In this document: piece by piece, positions 60,782 to 64,000 of the stretch
Numbering within the stretch: the stretch's first letter is position 1
Layout: every line of letters begins with the position of its first letter
Assembly (NCBI RefSeq): GCF_031127875.1
Contig: NZ_JARXIA010000001.1
Coordinates: forward strand, 806,001 to 870,000
Direction of reading: 5' to 3'
DNA from: Pelagicoccus sp. SDUM812005
Lineage (GTDB): Bacteria; Verrucomicrobiota; Verrucomicrobiia; Opitutales; Opitutaceae
DNA length: 64,000 nt
Translations under genes and position numbers: made by a program
Notes under the pieces: generated by a model
What the model was told of the DNA's origin: nothing
Database searches by the model: none
The model's input: the letters and a program-made list of their open reading frames with translations, nothing else

Positions 60782-63346
60782 TTACTCGAGGTCGAGTTCC
60801 TCAAGCTCTTTCGCGAGCCAAGGTTGGCTGCGACCGGCGTGCTTCTGGAGGTAGCCGCGCGCTTCGCCGGGCTGGTAGGGCTCGGCGTTGTTGCCCCAGG
60901 AGGCTCGCAGGTAGTTGAGGAGATCGTTGAAGGCCTCGCCGGTGAGGGCGGGGTGCTGGGCGTGCGGAGGCATGGCTTGGTTCCACAGTTCTCCGTTCAC
61001 TTCGATTGGACCCATGAGGCCTTGTCCTACGACGAGGGCGAGTCGTTCCTTGGAGCCTTTGACCCAATCCGATCCGGCGAGCGGAGGCGCGAGGGAGGGG
61101 GTGCCTTGTCCGTTCTGGTTGTGGCAGATGGCGCAATTGTTTTGGTAGAGCGGTTTGCCGCGGTTGATGGAAGCGATGTCCGCTTCGCTGTATTCGTAGT
61201 CTACGATGGCGTCGGGGTCGATCTTGCCGGGCCAAGCGAAGGCTTGGTAGGCGGGGCTTCCTGCTTCGGGGCTGGGCGAGGGCGCCGCTGCAAGCTTGAG
61301 GGGGCGAACGTTCTTTTTCTGCAAGGCGACTGTCCAGCCTTCGTTGATGGCGGAAGCGATAGCGCCTGGCGTGGCGTCGTTCGAGCTTGCCTCGACGTAT
61401 TCACTCGCAGCGTCGGCGTCGCCCGCTTCGAAGAGGGCGTGGGCGAGGGTGGCGAGGAGGCGCGAGTAGCTGGCGGGGGAATTGCTGGCGATGGCTTGCT
61501 CAAGCAGTTTCGATTCCTGTCCGTACAAAGTGGATACGGCCGCGTCGATGAAGTAGGGGTCGGCAAGGTCGGATTTGCTGAGCGCACCGATTGTTTGGAG
61601 AGCAAAGGCGTTGTCTTGGAAGTTGGGGAGCAGGGTGACGGCTTGCAGTCGAACGCGTCGGGAGTCGCTGCTCAGGGCTCCCTGGTAGGCCTTCCAGAGC
61701 GCGTGCTGGGATTGGCGAGCGGAAGCGAGGTGCGGGGCCGCGATTCTAAGGGCGTGGACGCGGACCCAATCGTTCCCTTTCTGGTAGGCGGATGCGAGGG
61801 TGCCGAGATCCTCCTGACCGAGTCCTTCTAGCGTCCAGAGGGCGTGGATACGGGCGAGCTCGCTGCCGAGCTGGGTCATATCCTTCAGGGCTCGCAGCGC
61901 CTCGGGGGAGGCGGTTCCAGCGTCGACGATCAAGCGTTGGGCGGTGTCGCGCACCCAACCGTTAGGATCGGCAAGGTAAGGGACGAGTTGCTCGGGCGTA
62001 AGTCCCCCGAGCTTGGGTCCCGTTCGCGTGGCGTCGTCGCTCTCGTGGACGATGCGGTAGATGCGGCCGAGTCCGACAGGCTGGTCCAAGCCGCGCTCGA
62101 TGATTTGCTTGCGCAGGAAGGTGGTGAGGTAGGTCTTGTGCTGGAGGATGCCGCGGTACATGTCGACCACGTAGACGAAGCCGTCGGGGCCGACTGCGGT
62201 GGCCACGGGGCGGAAGCGTTCGTCGGTGGAGGCTAGGAATTCGATTGGCCCCCAGGTTGGGTGCTCGTGCAGCTTCTTTTGCGCGGATACTTCGAGGCCT
62301 TTGTCGTGTAGTTCGAATCTGGCTACGACGTTGCCGGACGGTTCCGGAATAAAGGTGCCGCCTTGGGCTGATTCAGGGTAGCGGTGGCCGCGGGCAATGG
62401 TGGGGGCGCTGACGGCGGTAACGGTTCGGAGGCGGTAGTCGGGCCTGAGCGTGCTTTCTAGGTAGCCGCGATTGACGCCGGTGTTGACGCGAGCGGTGTA
62501 GACGTTGCGGTCGGGGGCGACGGGGTGTTCGATACCGGCGGCGGGAGGATGGCCGGGGTGACCGTCGAGGGCTTCCCAGGGAACCATGTCGCCGTAGAGG
62601 TAGAAGCTGTTGTTGTTGTAGTAGAGTCTTCCGTAGTCGTCTTGGGCGATGCCCCATTGACCCCTGAAGTTTGTCTCCTCTTCGTGGATACGTCCGTCTT
62701 TGAACTGGAAGCGGCGGCTGGATTTGGCATTGTAGAGCCAGTTGTCCAAGGCGCGCAGAAGGCCGTTTTCGGCGTGTTCGACGTTTCCTTCGGCGCCGTA
62801 GGTGGCGACGATGCTCTTTTGGTCGGCGACCAGGTCACCGTCGGTGTCCTGGGTATAGTAGAGGTGGGGTGGGTCGGCGATGAGGGCGCCGCCTTCCACG
62901 AAGGAGATGGCGCGCGGGAGGACGAGCTTGTCCAGGTAGACGGTGGATCGGTCCATCTGTCCGTCGCCGTCATCGTCTTCGAGGATGACGATTCGGCTCA
63001 CCGGCTCGTGTTCGCCCTTGCCGTCGGCGTCGGGCATGTAGGCCCACATTTCGGCGGCCCAGAGGCGTCCCTGTTCGTCCCAAGCGATTGCGACCGGGTC
63101 GTTGACCAGAGGCTCCGCGGCGACCAGCTCGAGCTTGTATCCCGGCTCGATGGAGAAGCTTCGCATGGCTTCGTCCGGGGTGAGGATGGGGGCTGGCGGA
63201 ACGTCGATCTCTTTCCAGATTTCTTCTTGGGTTTGTCCTTCGCGGTCCTTGCGGTCTCCTGCCTGTGAGAATGCCGAGCTGGCAGGAAGGCACGCTAGGG
63301 CGAGAGCGCTTGCGAAGCGCGTGGCGTTTTTAGGGGGAAAAAGCAT
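60782..63346 (-). CDS. PVC-type membrane-bound dehydrogenase with C-terminal cytochrome c domain
   Basis: The product has 854 residues from ATG 63346, which begins the signal peptide (FASALALACLPASSAFSQA). Residues about 50-430 form the beta-propeller of the TIGR02604 putative membrane-bound dehydrogenase group (IAWDEQGRLWAAEMW, AVGPDGFVYVVDMYRGILQ). HEAT-like helical repeats follow (about 450-680). A mono-haem cytochrome c domain ends the protein (about 720-830) with CAICHNQNGQGTPSLAPPL and the distal Met in MPPHAQHPALTG. Such proteins are abundant in Planctomycetes and Verrucomicrobia and are thought to oxidise sugars or alcohols in the periplasm. The actual substrate is unknown. It is convergent with the SDR operon. 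Confidence 0.92.
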   Translation of the reverse strand: MLFPPKNATRFASALALACLPASSAFSQAGDRKDREGQTQEEIWKEIDVPPAPILTPDEAMRSFSIEPGYKLELVAAEPLVNDPVAIAWDEQGRLWAAEMWAYMPDADGKGEHEPVSRIVILEDDDGDGQMDRSTVYLDKLVLPRAISFVEGGALIADPPHLYYTQDTDGDLVADQKSIVATYGAEGNVEHAENGLLRALDNWLYNAKSSRRFQFKDGRIHEEETNFRGQWGIAQDDYGRLYYNNNSFYLYGDMVPWEALDGHPGHPPAAGIEHPVAPDRNVYTARVNTGVNRGYLESTLRPDYRLRTVTAVSAPTIARGHRYPESAQGGTFIPEPSGNVVARFELHDKGLEVSAQKKLHEHPTWGPIEFLASTDERFRPVATAVGPDGFVYVVDMYRGILQHKTYLTTFLRKQIIERGLDQPVGLGRIYRIVHESDDATRTGPKLGGLTPEQLVPYLADPNGWVRDTAQRLIVDAGTASPEALRALKDMTQLGSELARIHALWTLEGLGQEDLGTLASAYQKGNDWVRVHALRIAAPHLASARQSQHALWKAYQGALSSDSRRVRLQAVTLLPNFQDNAFALQTIGALSKSDLADPYFIDAAVSTLYGQESKLLEQAIASNSPASYSRLLATLAHALFEAGDADAASEYVEASSNDATPGAIASAINEGWTVALQKKNVRPLKLAAAPSPSPEAGSPAYQAFAWPGKIDPDAIVDYEYSEADIASINRGKPLYQNNCAICHNQNGQGTPSLAPPLAGSDWVKGSKERLALVVGQGLMGPIEVNGELWNQAMPPHAQHPALTGEAFNDLLNYLRASWGNNAEPYQPGEARGYLQKHAGRSQPWLAKELEELDLE

Positions 63347-63395
63347 GGGCAATATGTGTTGTCAGGTTCGAAGAGATGACGCATCGGCGGCGGGT

Positions 63396-64000
63396 TCAAG
63401 TGCTTTGTCTCCAGTTTCGGGGTGACAGTCCGGTTTCTTTCTTGAACCAGTTCGAAAGGTGGAAGGGAGAGGCGAAGCCAAATTTGTCGGCGATTTCGGA
63501 TACGCTGCTGGAGCTGTCGCGCAGCTGTCGCTTCACGCGTTGGAGCCGAAGTTGGCTGTGGTAGCGCTTGGGGCTGATGCCGGTGTACTTGCGAAACATG
63601 CGACGGAAGTAAGTGTAGCCGGTTTTGAGTTCGGCGGCGAGTTCCTCGGGGCAGAGGGGGGCGTCGGAGCGCTGGCGCATGAGGAAGCAGGCTCGCCGGA
63701 TGGTCTTTCGCATGGGATGGTTTTCTTCCTCTTTCCGTTCAGGCAGGTGGGTGCAAAGTGCCAGTATTTGCATGATGGCGCTGGCGGCGATGGAGCGAAA
63801 TCCGAAGGCTTCGGATTTCACCTCGTCTTGGATCAGTTGGAATTGGGCGAGCAGCATTTCGCTGTTGCCGGTTTTGAGAATGGGATTCTGGGGCGAGAGG
63901 GCGCCCGATTGCTGGAGTTGCTCGGCGAAGGGGCCGTGGAAGCCTACCCAGCTTTCTTGCCAGCCGGTGTCGTTCTCGGGTCGGTAGCGGTGCCAGATTC
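63396..64000 (-). CDS. AraC-family transcriptional regulator (5' truncated by window end)
   Basis: The frame is open from the window end, so the start lies beyond base 64000; the ATG at 63857 is internal. The visible 201 residues begin in an AraC_binding-like sensor (RPENDTGWQESWVGFHGP) and end in two HTH motifs (LCPEELAAELKTGYTYFRRM and VSEIADKFGFASPFHLSNWF). The gene diverges from nothing inside the window and lies 49 bases beyond the start of the PVC-type dehydrogenase gene, in the same direction. It could control that enzyme. Confidence 0.88.
   Translation of the reverse strand, partial: IWHRYRPENDTGWQESWVGFHGPFAEQLQQSGALSPQNPILKTGNSEMLLAQFQLIQDEVKSEAFGFRSIAASAIMQILALCTHLPERKEEENHPMRKTIRRACFLMRQRSDAPLCPEELAAELKTGYTYFRRMFRKYTGISPKRYHSQLRLQRVKRQLRDSSSSVSEIADKFGFASPFHLSNWFKKETGLSPRNWRQST

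Overview
The window looks like chromosomal DNA of a marine, polysaccharide-degrading Verrucomicrobiota bacterium, probably of the Opitutales/Puniceicoccales (Pelagicoccus-like). This is an inference. It rests on the many secreted carbohydrate-active proteins with LamG and Ig-like modules, a PVC-type membrane-bound dehydrogenase with a C-terminal CxxCH cytochrome, a GTP-type PEP carboxykinase, moderately high GC, and many genes without a clear Shine-Dalgarno site. No phage, insertion sequence, CRISPR array or rRNA operon was seen. Both edges cut genes: a secreted protein on the left and an AraC-type regulator on the right.

Bases 1-20100 form a polysaccharide-utilisation-like island. Three paralogous secreted proteins with a GH29-like barrel (1-2484, 7009-9768, 9928-13056) surround a one-protein hybrid two-component sensor/regulator (2733-6716). 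They are followed by a heparinase II/III-type lyase, a Tat-exported Gfo/Idh/MocA oxidoreductase and a secreted beta-helix protein. LamG-type and DUF1349-like modules are reused across the paralogs and the beta-helix protein, which suggests a shared target.

Bases 20300-33450 are mostly housekeeping: a receiver/coiled-coil protein, pckG, a primary-type sigma factor, trpE, tRNA-Arg(TCT), a four-gene ABC/His-rich lipoprotein/DUF3299 cluster probably for zinc or another divalent metal, a tiny coupled gene pair, an initiator-like tRNA-Met, and rpsB-tsf. Bases 33560-41200 hold a second glycan cluster: an AraC regulator divergent from a GH42 beta-galactosidase, then a DUF5060 glycosidase and a GH78 alpha-L-rhamnosidase.

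Bases 41250-57050 are mixed: a serine beta-lactamase-fold hydrolase, a type II NADH dehydrogenase fused to cyclic-nucleotide and CBS domains, a VOC protein, a DUF3667 protein, an unrecognised secreted protein, an aldo/keto reductase, a PRMT-like methyltransferase next to a glycine-rich membrane protein, an overlapping small-molecule kinase/phosphatase pair, a lone receiver, typA and a PEGA protein. Bases 57170-60630 form a catabolic operon (XRE-cupin regulator, TIM-barrel isomerase, Gfo/Idh/MocA dehydrogenase, SDR). A PVC-type membrane-bound dehydrogenase and a truncated AraC regulator end the window.

The best candidates for something undescribed are the GH29-like paralog family with its hybrid regulator, the NDH-2/cNMP/CBS fusion, the PRMT-like/Gly-rich pair, the kinase/phosphatase pair and the receiver/coiled-coil protein.
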